Positions 16,536 through 24,745 of a stretch of 59,799 bases of DNA are shown piece after piece (position 1 is the first letter of the stretch; each line of letters begins with the position of its first letter). This DNA is from Alphaproteobacteria bacterium. GTDB lineage: Bacteria > Pseudomonadota > Alphaproteobacteria > Rhizobiales > Hyphomicrobiaceae. Made by a program: the position numbers and the translations under genes. Below the pieces are notes generated by a model. That model was not told the origin of the DNA and did not search any database. It saw only the letters and a list, made by a program, of their open reading frames with translations. The DNA lies in contig JAHJSN010000107.1 in the NCBI GenBank assembly GCA_018830445.1, positions 1-59,799 of the forward strand, written 5' to 3'.

Positions 16536-17873
16536 TCACGCGGCGTCCTGCAAATGCCGCTCCAGCCATCCGGCGGTGCGGAACAGGCGGTCGTCTTCCT
16601 CGGCCGATCCTATCAATTGTACACCAACAGGCAAACCAGATTCACCCCTCAGCCATGGGGCAGAAAGGCATGGAAGGCCGGCAAACGTCCAGATCGCCGA
16701 GCAGGCCGCATCCGAAATTGTGGCGCCGAGGATGGGAGCCTCGCCAAGGGCGGACGGTGCGATAATCGCGTCGAAGTCATGGAAGAAGCTTGCGAAGAAC
16801 TCCTCGGCTCCGGCCATCATCGCGAGGGCAAGGTTGTAATCCTTCTCGGTGAGGGATTTTGCGCTTTCAAGGATGGCGCGAAGAGAAGGATTGATTTGAT
16901 CAGGCTCGAGTGCGGGTTGACGGTCGATGGATCGCAGGAGTTCGTAGCTCTGCACGACTTGGTGGTGGTGCCCGATTTCGGTGAAGGATTTCGGTGCGGG
17001 GATTTTTTCGATCCGGTCGCCGAGGGTTTCCATCACTTCCTCGAATCCGTGGCGGGTGGACTCGGGGGCCGCTTCAAGAAACGGCAGTTCGATCCAGGCA
17101 AAACAGGGTTCGACCGGCGGTTCGGACCGGTAGCCTTCCAGTGTTCGCGGCCGTGGCCGGGGGAAGCTGCTGTCGTCGGATGGGTCATAGGCCGCAATGG
17201 CGTCGGTAAGAGTTGCGACGTCCTGCAACGAGCGGCCGAGCACGCCAATCTGGTCGAGTGACGGCGACGTCAGGAAACATCCGCGACGCGAAATCATTCC
17301 CCGAGTCGGTTTGAAGCCGAAGATACCGCAATAGGAAGCCGAGTTGATCAACGAACCGTTCGATTGGACGCAGAGCGCCAAGGGGACATGGCCGGCAGCG
17401 ACGGCGGCTGCCGATCCGCTCGCTGCGGTGCCAGCCGAGCGGTCAGCCGCATGCGGATTGCGTACCGCAGCGACGTGACTGGCATCGAGTTCATTCGATG
17501 AGGTCTTGCCAATGCGGATGGCGCCGGCTTCGCGCAGGCGGTCCATTACGGCGGCATCGGTGTTCGGCGTGCGCTTCGCATCAGGGGCGATGGGCGTGCC
17601 GGAGGGAATTGATTGCGTGTCGAAGACTTCGGCAAGGGCAAGAGGAATGCCGTGCAATTCCCCCAGCGCACGGCCACGCCTGCGAATGCGGTCCATCGCT
17701 GCGGCGTCGGACAGTGCTGTTTCGCGGTCGAGATGGGTAAACGCGCCAATATCGGAATCGGTTGCAGCGATCCTATCAAGGCAAGCTTCGACAAGATCCG
17801 CCGATGAAATCTCACCAGAACGGATCTTGTCGGCAGCTTCGCAAGCCGGCAATTGCCAAAGCGTCATCGGCAC
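16536..17873 (-). CDS. amidase-fold protein lacking catalytic Lys and cis-Ser (probable pseudoenzyme)
   Basis: 445 residues, full length for the amidase signature family and clearly related to the intact amidase downstream. The normal GVPVAxKD reads HGIPLALAEVFD, so the catalytic Lys is Ala (codon GCC). The normal GGSS(S/A)GSAAAV reads GTAASGSAAAV, so the cis-Ser is Ala. The nucleophile position keeps a Ser (QSNGSLINSAS). The rest is well conserved (YCGIFGFKPTRG, GLPVGVQLIGS), and the frame is uninterrupted, arguing against decay and for a non-catalytic role such as substrate binding or regulation. It starts 18 nt after dctM. Confidence 0.8.
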   Translation of the reverse strand: MPMTLWQLPACEAADKIRSGEISSADLVEACLDRIAATDSDIGAFTHLDRETALSDAAAMDRIRRRGRALGELHGIPLALAEVFDTQSIPSGTPIAPDAKRTPNTDAAVMDRLREAGAIRIGKTSSNELDASHVAAVRNPHAADRSAGTAASGSAAAVAAGHVPLALCVQSNGSLINSASYCGIFGFKPTRGMISRRGCFLTSPSLDQIGVLGRSLQDVATLTDAIAAYDPSDDSSFPRPRPRTLEGYRSEPPVEPCFAWIELPFLEAAPESTRHGFEEVMETLGDRIEKIPAPKSFTEIGHHHQVVQSYELLRSIDRQPALEPDQINPSLRAILESAKSLTEKDYNLALAMMAGAEEFFASFFHDFDAIIAPSALGEAPILGATISDAACSAIWTFAGLPCLSAPWLRGESGLPVGVQLIGSAEEDDRLFRTAGWLERHLQDAA

Positions 17874-17891
17874 ACTGCCTTCGAGGGTTCG

Positions 17892-19259
17892 CTATTTGAC
17901 ATATGCACCGAACAGATAGTCCGGCAGCCAAAGCGCGATTCCAGGGAACTGGTACATCAGGAACATCGTCAATATCACGATGACCAGATACGGCATGATA
18001 CCCGCGAAGATCTCCATCAGCTCGATCTGGTTGCGCAGCACTCCCTTCAGATAGTAGGCCGACATCGCCATCGGCGGGGTCAGGAAGGAGGTCTGCAGAT
18101 TGAGCGCGACGAGCATCGCGAAGAAATACGGATTGATACCGAAGTTATCCAGCATGGGCAGGAAGATCGGCACGAAGATGATGACGATTTCCGACCATTC
18201 GAGCGGCCAGCCCAGGACGAAGATGATCGTCTGGCAGAGAATGAGGAACTGCCACGGGGCAAGGTTCATCGACAGAACCCAGTGTTCGATGACATCGTGG
18301 CCGCCAAGATAGGAGAACACGGAGGCGAAGGTCCACGAGCCGACGAACATCCAGCAGACGAATGCGGTCGCCTTGGCAGTCAGGAAGACGGATTCCTTGA
18401 CCTTTTGCCAGGTCAAGGATCGATACATCGCCGCGAGGACGAGGCCGCCCATGGCGCCCATTGCGGCGGCTTCGGCGGGGGTCGCCAGACCGCCGAGAAT
18501 GGAACCGAGCACGAGAATGATGAGAACCGTGAGTGGGATGAACGACGTCAGCAGCCGCCAGTAGATTTCACCCCTTGTCAGCTCGGTATCGTAGACCGGT
18601 TTGGGCGCGATTGCCGGATTGAGCATCACGCGCCCGACGATGTAGACGATGTACAATCCAGCCAGCAACAGGCCGGGGAAAACGGCGGCCGCATAAAGCC
18701 TGAGGGGTGAAAGTTCGGCGATTGCCGCATAGACGATCAACATGATCGACGGCGGGATCAGGATGCCGAGGGTGCCGCCGGCGCAAATGACACCCGATGC
18801 GAACGATCGATTGTAGTTGGCGTTGGCCATCGCCGGGAATGCAAGGAGGCCCATCAGCGTCACGACAGCACCGACAATGCCGCTTGCGGTCGAGAACACG
18901 GTGCAAGTGATCATGGCCGCGATGGCCATCGAGCCGGGAAGGTTCCGGGCGGCCAGCATCAAGGATTCAAACAGCCGGGCGACGATGTTGGCGCGTTCGA
19001 CCACGTATCCCATAAACAAGAATAGAGGGATGGCAACGAGCGTGTCGTTTTCCATCACCGAATAAGTATTCTGGTTCAGAAGGTAGAAGATCTTGTTGTT
19101 GAATAGATCTCCGAAGGCCTGGATCGAGCCGGCGTCGTAGTACGCGTAATATCCAAAGCCCACACCCATCGCGAGCAGCGTGAATGCCACGGGGAACCCG
19201 AGCAGCACGAGCACGATGAACAGTGAGAGCATGAGGATGGCGACTTCAGGGTTTGTCAT
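17892..19259 (-). CDS. dctM: TRAP transporter large permease, DctM family
   Basis: 455 residues with about 12 membrane helices, typical of DctM. Recognisable parts are FPVAFTLLAMGVGFGYY at the N-terminus, GYVVERANIVARLFESL, the GTLGILIPPSIMLIVYA signature and a C-terminal LNLQTSFLTPPMAMSAYYLKG. It forms the Na+-driven transport channel with DctQ and takes the ligand from DctP. It starts 39 nt after dctQ and is followed by the degenerate amidase gene. Confidence 0.92.
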   Translation of the reverse strand: MTNPEVAILMLSLFIVLVLLGFPVAFTLLAMGVGFGYYAYYDAGSIQAFGDLFNNKIFYLLNQNTYSVMENDTLVAIPLFLFMGYVVERANIVARLFESLMLAARNLPGSMAIAAMITCTVFSTASGIVGAVVTLMGLLAFPAMANANYNRSFASGVICAGGTLGILIPPSIMLIVYAAIAELSPLRLYAAAVFPGLLLAGLYIVYIVGRVMLNPAIAPKPVYDTELTRGEIYWRLLTSFIPLTVLIILVLGSILGGLATPAEAAAMGAMGGLVLAAMYRSLTWQKVKESVFLTAKATAFVCWMFVGSWTFASVFSYLGGHDVIEHWVLSMNLAPWQFLILCQTIIFVLGWPLEWSEIVIIFVPIFLPMLDNFGINPYFFAMLVALNLQTSFLTPPMAMSAYYLKGVLRNQIELMEIFAGIMPYLVIVILTMFLMYQFPGIALWLPDYLFGAYVK

Positions 19260-19298
19260 AGTCCTGGCGGCTCCGGAGCGTTCGATTGCGCTGTTTTG

Positions 19299-19886
19299 TT
19301 AGGATTTGATATTGGGGATGTTGACGTCGAGATCGTCCCCGGTCAGCAAGTTTTCAGTTTCCTGGACATCCTCAAGGCGTTCGAGCCAGACGCCGGACTT
19401 CATTGCAAGCCAACAGCGCATCAACTCGGCGATGCCCTGAATAATGAGCAGGGCGCCGGCAATCGGGATCAGCGTCTTGAAGAAGTAGATCTGGATGCGC
19501 GCGGGGCTGTTCCAGCTCACTTCATGGTAGCGCCACGAGTCGGCGGCGATCTCCGCGCCGTACCAGAAAAGCGCCAGCATGCCGGGGAAAAAGAACAGGA
19601 GATAGAGCGTGAAGTCGATCAGCGCCTGCCATCGCACCGACAGGAGGCGGTAGAAAACGTCGCCGCGCACGTGCGCGTCCTGGGCGAGTGCGTAGGGGCC
19701 GGCCATCAGGAACAGCGCGCCGTACATCTGCACCATCATGTCGAAGGCCCAGACGGTCGGCGCGTTGAAGATGTAGCGACAAATGACTTCGTAGGTGACC
19801 GAAAACGTCAGGATGAGAATGCACCAGCCAAAGGCGCGTCCGACCCAGATACTGAGGCTTTCGATGGCGTGGATTGTCTTGACCAA
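19299..19886 (-). CDS. dctQ: TRAP transporter small permease, DctQ family
   Basis: 195 residues with four predicted membrane helices, the standard DctQ topology. The segment RYIFNAPTVWAFDMMVQMYGALFLMAGPYALAQDAHVRGDVFY contains the family's conserved W-x-x-E/D and HVRVD-like region (residues about 39-80). It partners DctM in the inner membrane. It lies between dctP and dctM; the 107-bp gap on the dctP side carries a perfect 30-bp palindrome. Confidence 0.9.
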   Translation of the reverse strand: MVKTIHAIESLSIWVGRAFGWCILILTFSVTYEVICRYIFNAPTVWAFDMMVQMYGALFLMAGPYALAQDAHVRGDVFYRLLSVRWQALIDFTLYLLFFFPGMLALFWYGAEIAADSWRYHEVSWNSPARIQIYFFKTLIPIAGALLIIQGIAELMRCWLAMKSGVWLERLEDVQETENLLTGDDLDVNIPNIKS

Positions 19887-19936
19887 GGCGCTTTTCCCCT
19901 GACGGCTTGTGTGCCGGGCATCGGCACGCGCTGCAC

Positions 19937-19966
19937 AACCAGGGGCCGAACGTTCGGCCCCTGGTT
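19937..19966. promoter_or_regulatory. perfect 30-bp palindrome between dctP and dctQ
   Basis: AACCAGGGGCCGAAC is followed directly by its exact reverse complement GTTCGGCCCCTGGTT. It begins 27 nt after the dctP stop and ends 50 nt before dctQ. There is no T-run, so it is not a classic terminator. Stem-loops at this place in binding-protein transport operons commonly protect or attenuate mRNA so the binding protein outnumbers the permeases; that role is inferred. Confidence 0.65.
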
Positions 19967-19993
19967 CATTCTGGTGCGTGGATTTGCTTGCGA

Positions 19994-21115
19994 CTATCCG
20001 AAGTAGTGCTTGTAGGCCAACTGGTAGTCGGGCTGGTTGAGGTTCATGTAGCCCATCACCTCTTTGGCGTACTTCTTCTGGGATTCCACAACCTTGGCGA
20101 AGAACGCATCCTCGCCGGAGAGGCGATCGACGACCTTGTCCCAGGCCTTGAGCTGTTCGGCCATCACCGAATCCGGCGTGCGGTAAACGTTGACCCCTTG
20201 ATCGTTGCGGAGTTTTCCAAGGTCCTCGGCGTAACGCTTGGTGTTGTGCCAGTAGAAGTTTGAGTTCTCAGCTTCGGAAGCGTACTTGAGAATCGCCTGA
20301 AGTTCCTTTGGCAGGCCTTCATACATCTTCTTGTTGAAGGTGACTTCGAAGAATTCCTGGCTTTGGTGGAAGCTTGCCAGATGGTAATGCTTGGAGACGT
20401 CCTGCATGCCGAAGTCGCGGTCGGATGTCGGGTTGTTGAATTCAGCAGCGTCGATCAGGCCAGACTTCATCGCCGGCTGGATTTCGCCGCCGGGAAGCTG
20501 AACAACCGACATGCCCATTTCGAGAAGTACGTCTGCTGCAAGTCCGACGGTACGGTACTTGAGGCCCTTCATCTGTGAAGCGTCCTTGATCTCCTCCTTG
20601 AACCAGCCAAGCGGCTGGGCCGGCATCGGGCTGTTGAAGAAGCTGACGACGTTGAGGCCGAGGCTGCCCATCAGTTCGTCGAACAGTTCCTGGCCGCCGC
20701 CGTAGTAGACCCAGCCCAGCACTTCCTGGCTCGACCAGCCGAAGCACGGGCCGGTGCCGAACAGCGAAGCCGTCTTCGATTTGGAGTACCAGTAGGCGGG
20801 TACGTAGTGGGCGCCGTCGAGAACGCCGCGATGGACCGCATCCTGCATCTGGCTGGTCTTGACGACCGAGTTGACCGGCAGAAGGTCAATCTTCAGAGAG
20901 TCACCTGCCATCGCGTGGACGCGTTCCACATAGGATTTGGCGTTGTCCAGGAAAATTCCGCCGCCCCAAGCGGCCTGAACCTTCAGTGTCTTCGTTTGAG
21001 CACGCGAGACGTGCGGCATGGCAACGGTACCGACTGCTGCGGTGCCGGCGGCGACGGCGCTTCCCTTGAGGAAGCGGCGGCGGTTTAGCGTCTTGGTATC
21101 GACCTTGGACGTCAT
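19994..21115 (-). CDS. dctP: TRAP transporter solute-binding protein, DctP family (TakP-like), Tat signal
   Basis: About 373 residues from the ATG at 21115, which has AGGGAG nine nt upstream; an earlier ATG at 21142 is less likely. A twin-arginine signal NRRRFLKGSAVAAG precedes cleavage near SRAQ. The mature domain holds GLKYRTVGLAADVLLEMG and LPGGEIQPAMKSGLIDAAEF, the signature of the TakP/FcbT1 branch that binds 2-oxoacids and similar carboxylates. Export in folded form by Tat fits this branch. It is the first gene of the dctPQM-amidase operon. The ligand cannot be deduced. Confidence 0.9.
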   Translation of the reverse strand: MTSKVDTKTLNRRRFLKGSAVAAGTAAVGTVAMPHVSRAQTKTLKVQAAWGGGIFLDNAKSYVERVHAMAGDSLKIDLLPVNSVVKTSQMQDAVHRGVLDGAHYVPAYWYSKSKTASLFGTGPCFGWSSQEVLGWVYYGGGQELFDELMGSLGLNVVSFFNSPMPAQPLGWFKEEIKDASQMKGLKYRTVGLAADVLLEMGMSVVQLPGGEIQPAMKSGLIDAAEFNNPTSDRDFGMQDVSKHYHLASFHQSQEFFEVTFNKKMYEGLPKELQAILKYASEAENSNFYWHNTKRYAEDLGKLRNDQGVNVYRTPDSVMAEQLKAWDKVVDRLSGEDAFFAKVVESQKKYAKEVMGYMNLNQPDYQLAYKHYFG

Positions 21116-21644
21116 ATTGCTAATCTCCCTGGTGTTTCCCACACGTGGCCCTGTTGCCGTGCACTTGCGCGGTCGTGGGTGGCATTGAACCTTATTGGCA
21201 TCCTTTTACCGGTTTGCTGGTCAGCCCCGGAAGCTTTAGACTCCTTCGAACGCAGCAATATCACGCACTGCGCGGCCGACCTTGTTACGTATACAAGACC
21301 CCGGGTGAACCTAAATGTCGCGGGTGTCCGCGTAAATCCATTTTTTTGATTCAAACGCTTTGTTGACAGGTGCCAGTGTCGGAAATGCATGAAATCCTGT
21401 TATTTCCAGAGATGAAAAGGAGCGAGCTTGCGGAGCAGGCTCGCAGCCGCATGAAGCTATCACCAGTTCGTTCGGAAGGATGCTGCGTTGCGGTATGAGG
21501 GGCGCAAATTTGACCCTTTGACGGAAACTTCTCGCTGCGCTATGCCGCGTCATCGGCGGCGTGGGCGCGATTGAATTGGATCCGCGCAGCGCCGCTTTAA
21601 CCCGTTGAACCCATTTTTCCGCTCCACATCAGGACTGAACACGC
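21116..21644. other. 529-bp divergent intergenic region
   Basis: This stretch separates the divergent dctP and aminotransferase genes. Short open frames on the minus strand (21112-21390, 21311-21553) lack family features or good ribosome sites and are not called. The region is locally AT-richer around 21340-21420, with a TTGACA at 21363, and probably holds both promoters. I cannot place a convincing -10 or operator. Confidence 0.4.
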
Positions 21645-22847
21645 ATGTCGAAGACGCCTTATCGCGCCGGTCGCCACTTCCTCCAGATCCCAGGACCGAC
21701 GCCGGTTCCGGGCCGCATCGAACGGGCCATGCTGCGTCCGGTGATGGATCACCGCAGCCAGCAGTTCGCCGAGTTCTCGAAAGGCGTCCTCGATGGGTTG
21801 AAGGGTATTTTCAAGACGACGAACCCGGTCATCATGTTCCCCTCGTCGGGAACCGGCGCCTGGGAAGCCGCGCTCGCCAACACGCTGTCGCCGGGCGACA
21901 AAATCGTCATGTTCGAGACGGGGCAGTTCTCGCTTTTGTGGCAGTCTATGGCGCGGAAGCTCGGCCTCGATGTCGATTATATCGAGTCGGACTGGCGTGT
22001 CGGCGTCGATGCGGCAGCAATCGGTGAACGGCTGGCGGCTGACAAGGCCCACCAGATCAAGGCGGTTGCGATCGTTCACAACGACACCGCGACGGGATGC
22101 TGCTCGCCGGTCGATGAAGTCCGCAAGGCGATCGATGCAGCCGGCCATCCGGCGCTGCTGATGGTCGATACGGTTTCCTCGCTGGCCTGCGTCGACTACC
22201 AGCACGACGGCTGGGGGGTCGATGTAACCGTGTGCGGATCGCAAAAGGGGCTGATGCTACCGCCGGGACTTTCATTCACCGCCGTCAGCGACAAGGCGCT
22301 CGAAGCGATGAAGACGGCGAAGCTGCCGCGGGCCTTCTTCTCCTGGCACGACATGCTGGAGCCGAATTCCAAGGGCTTTTATCCCTATACACCCGGCACC
22401 ACGCTCATGTACGGGCTTGAAGAAGCCATGAAAATTCTCAACGAGGAAGGTCTCGACAACGTTTTCGCGCGCCATGCCAAGCTGGCAAGCGGCGTGCGGG
22501 CAGCGGTCAAGGCCTGGGGCCTAGAGAACCAGTGCCGCGATGCCAAGTTCTTCTCCAACACCGTGACGTCGATCCGCATGCCGGAAGGTCACAGCGCAGA
22601 TGCCTTGCGCAAGCTGGTTTTGGAAAACTTCAACATGTCGCTGGGTGCTGGCCTGACCAAGGTTGCCGACAAGGTGTTCCGCATCGGTCACCTCGGCGAT
22701 ACCAACGAGCTTACCATTCTGGGTGCGCTGGGCGGAGTCGAGATGGGGCTGGGCCTTGCCGGCGTTCCGCACAGCAAGGGCGGCGTGCAGGCGGCAATGG
22801 ACGAATTCACCCGCTGGGCGAAGGTCGAGACGGCGGCCGCTGCCTGA
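21645..22847 (+). CDS. sgaA: serine--glyoxylate aminotransferase
   Basis: 400 residues, PLP fold-type I, class V. The family opening GRHFLQIPGPTPVPGRIERA is followed by MDHRSQQF, SSGTGAWEAAL, VDTVSSLACVDYQHDGWGVDV and the PLP-binding Lys in VCGSQKGLMLPPGLSF. SYTP-like (PYTPGTTLMYGL) and GHLGDTNELTILG complete the match. It transfers the serine amino group to glyoxylate, giving hydroxypyruvate and glycine, a step of the serine cycle or photorespiration-type metabolism. Alanine- or aspartate-glyoxylate activity cannot be excluded. Terminator follows at 22885. Confidence 0.88.
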   Translation: MSKTPYRAGRHFLQIPGPTPVPGRIERAMLRPVMDHRSQQFAEFSKGVLDGLKGIFKTTNPVIMFPSSGTGAWEAALANTLSPGDKIVMFETGQFSLLWQSMARKLGLDVDYIESDWRVGVDAAAIGERLAADKAHQIKAVAIVHNDTATGCCSPVDEVRKAIDAAGHPALLMVDTVSSLACVDYQHDGWGVDVTVCGSQKGLMLPPGLSFTAVSDKALEAMKTAKLPRAFFSWHDMLEPNSKGFYPYTPGTTLMYGLEEAMKILNEEGLDNVFARHAKLASGVRAAVKAWGLENQCRDAKFFSNTVTSIRMPEGHSADALRKLVLENFNMSLGAGLTKVADKVFRIGHLGDTNELTILGALGGVEMGLGLAGVPHSKGGVQAAMDEFTRWAKVETAAAA

Positions 22848-22884
22848 TCGATTGCTTCAGTTCGAGATCAAGATCAAGATCAGT

Positions 22885-22918
22885 CGGCCGCTGGAGAGTG
22901 TTCTTCGGCGGCCGTTTT
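22885..22918 (+). terminator. intrinsic terminator after sgaA
   Basis: CGGCCGC (22885-22891) pairs with GCGGCCG (22908-22914), followed by TTTT. It begins 37 nt after the aminotransferase stop codon. Confidence 0.75.
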
Positions 22919-23016
22919 GCATTCCTGGGCTTGTTTGCGTGGGAGAGGTTGTTGCCGAAGTCTTGCCGTTCATCGATGATGTTCGAGCCAACAGCGAATT
23001 TCGGGAGTTCATAGAG

Positions 23017-23673
23017 ATGACGGCGGAAGTTTATGTCTTCGATGCCTATGGAACGCTGTTCGACGTTCATTCGGCGGCGGCCCGCCACGCCGGTGAAATA
23101 GGCGAGAGCTGGCAGAACCTGTCGGACATCTGGCGCACGAAGCAACTGGAATACACCTGGGTTCGTTCGCTGGCGGGCCGGCGCGCAACGTTCTGGCAGG
23201 TTACCGAGGAGGCGCTCGATTTTGCGATCGCGGCGAGTGGCGGCATCGGCGCGGGGCTACGCGAGAAGCTGCTTGCGGCCTACCGAGAACTCGACGCCTA
23301 CGCGGAAGTCCCCGGCGTCCTCGGAGCGCTGAGGCAGAATGGTGCGAAGCTCGCGATCCTCTCCAACGGGGATCCTTCGATGCTGGCCGATGCGGTTCGC
23401 TCGGCGGGGGTTGCCGATCTGTTCGATGCGGTGCTGTCCGTCGAGCCGGCTGGAATATTCAAGCCAGCGCCGCGGGTCTACGAACTGGCCACCTCTCATT
23501 TCGGCATCCCCGCTCGCAACATGTCGTTCCAGTCGTCCAACAGGTGGGATATCGCGGGTGCGAAAGCATTCGGCCACCAGACCGTCTGGATCAACCGGAC
23601 CGGACGGCCGGACGAATACGCGGAACTGGCGCCTGATCTGGTGATCAGCGATCTGAGGGGGCTGGTATCCTGA
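23017..23673 (+). CDS. haloacid dehalogenase, type II
   Basis: 218 residues from the ATG at 23017; the frame extends upstream into the aminotransferase but conserved sequence begins VYVFDAYGTLFDV. This contains the nucleophilic Asp of motif I (DAYGT). Motif II is AILSNGDPSML, the Lys lies in GIFKPAPRVY, and SSNRWDIAGAKAFG carries the S-x-N-x-x-D set of L-2-haloacid dehalogenases. The enzyme hydrolyses C-halogen bonds of short 2-haloacids to hydroxyacids in family members; a general phosphatase role is possible. It follows the sgaA terminator, so it may have its own promoter. Confidence 0.85.
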   Translation: MTAEVYVFDAYGTLFDVHSAAARHAGEIGESWQNLSDIWRTKQLEYTWVRSLAGRRATFWQVTEEALDFAIAASGGIGAGLREKLLAAYRELDAYAEVPGVLGALRQNGAKLAILSNGDPSMLADAVRSAGVADLFDAVLSVEPAGIFKPAPRVYELATSHFGIPARNMSFQSSNRWDIAGAKAFGHQTVWINRTGRPDEYAELAPDLVISDLRGLVS

Positions 23674-23870
23674 GCAAGCGGACCGCGCCACGGGGCCCTT
23701 TGCGGTTTGTCAGTTTTGAGGCCGGGAGTCTGAATGCTTTGGCAGGCGAGCGGGGCGGCTGGCTTATTTCGGTCGCAGCGCATTGGAATTGACGGCGGTC
23801 AATGCGGCGAGGGGGGGGAACGGCTGACGATTATCACCAATCAACCCAACGCAGCAGCGCGAGGAATTCC

Positions 23871-24305
23871 ATGTATAGCCACATATTGATCGCCACCGAC
23901 GGGAGTGAATTCGCCAATACCGCGGTGCCGCATGGCATCGAGCTGGCCAAGCTCATGGGAGCGGAGGTGACGGCGCTGACGGTGCGCCCGCATCTGGATG
24001 ACTTCGTCGCCGAAGGGGTCGTCATCAGCGTCAGCGACGCGGAGCGGAAGGCGTTCAAGGAGGAGGTCGAGCATCATCTGGACTTCGTGCGCACGAAGGC
24101 AAAGGAGGCCGGCGTCAAACTCGAACCGGTGCAAGTCGAAAGCGGCGAACCCTGGAAGGCCATCGTCGAAGCTGCCGAAGAGCGCAATTGCGATCTGATC
24201 GTTATGGCCAGTCACGGCCGTCGCGGTCTGTCGGCGCTGATCTTCGGCAGCGAGACTTACGACGTGCTCACGCACAGCAGCATCCCGGTACTCGTGACGC
24301 GTTGA
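23871..24305 (+). CDS. universal stress protein, UspA family
   Basis: 144 residues from the ATG at 23871, with GAGGAAT just upstream. A single Usp domain: YSHILIATDGSEFANTAV at the N-terminus, then the ATP-binding motif G-x2-G-x9-G-S/T seen as ASHGRRGLSALIFGSETYDVL, ending SIPVLVTR. The Ser/Thr after the last Gly (GSET) fits the ATP-binding type. It is a soluble stress-response nucleotide binder, with no obvious operon partner. Confidence 0.9.
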   Translation: MYSHILIATDGSEFANTAVPHGIELAKLMGAEVTALTVRPHLDDFVAEGVVISVSDAERKAFKEEVEHHLDFVRTKAKEAGVKLEPVQVESGEPWKAIVEAAEERNCDLIVMASHGRRGLSALIFGSETYDVLTHSSIPVLVTR

Positions 24306-24745
24306 GCTCTCTACAGGAAATGGTCTCGCTTGATCGTTCAATTTTCCCGATCGAACGTATTGCGCCTATTGGCGTAACTGTATAACGTTTTGGCAGGATA
24401 AGGTCTGGCAACGACCAGCCCAAGTCCAGGAGGAGACGGGGGAGGGTGTGCCGTCCAAGGCCACGCTGCGGTGTGCCCTCCCTTCGTTATCCGGCAATCC
24501 CGTTCTGCGCGAACTTACGCTTGTTTCTCCAGATGGTTTAGAGATAAAAAAAGGCCGGTCACTTGACCGGCCTTCGAGTTATCATACACGCTTGCGGGAG
24601 GAGATCAGGCGCAAGCCGCGGGGCCGGAACACCGGCCTCTGACACATTGAACGTCGCGTTTACGCAGGTGGATTGCAATGCGGCGAATTTGTCGTGTTGA
24701 AGGCCCATAGCGATGCGAATGCCATGCTCGCCGAGAGCTACTAAT
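24306..24745. other. 440-bp convergent intergenic region
   Basis: It lies between the Usp gene and the convergently read SLC13 permease gene. Apart from the terminator at 24546-24572 it holds no supported gene; a 64-codon frame at 24448-24642 runs through the terminator and is rejected. Confidence 0.5.
24546..24572 (-). terminator. strong intrinsic terminator for the SLC13 permease gene
   Basis: On the minus strand GGCCGGTCA-AG-TGACCGGCC, a 9-bp perfect stem with a 2-nt central loop, is followed by seven T residues. It lies about 170 nt past the stop of the permease gene. Confidence 0.8.
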
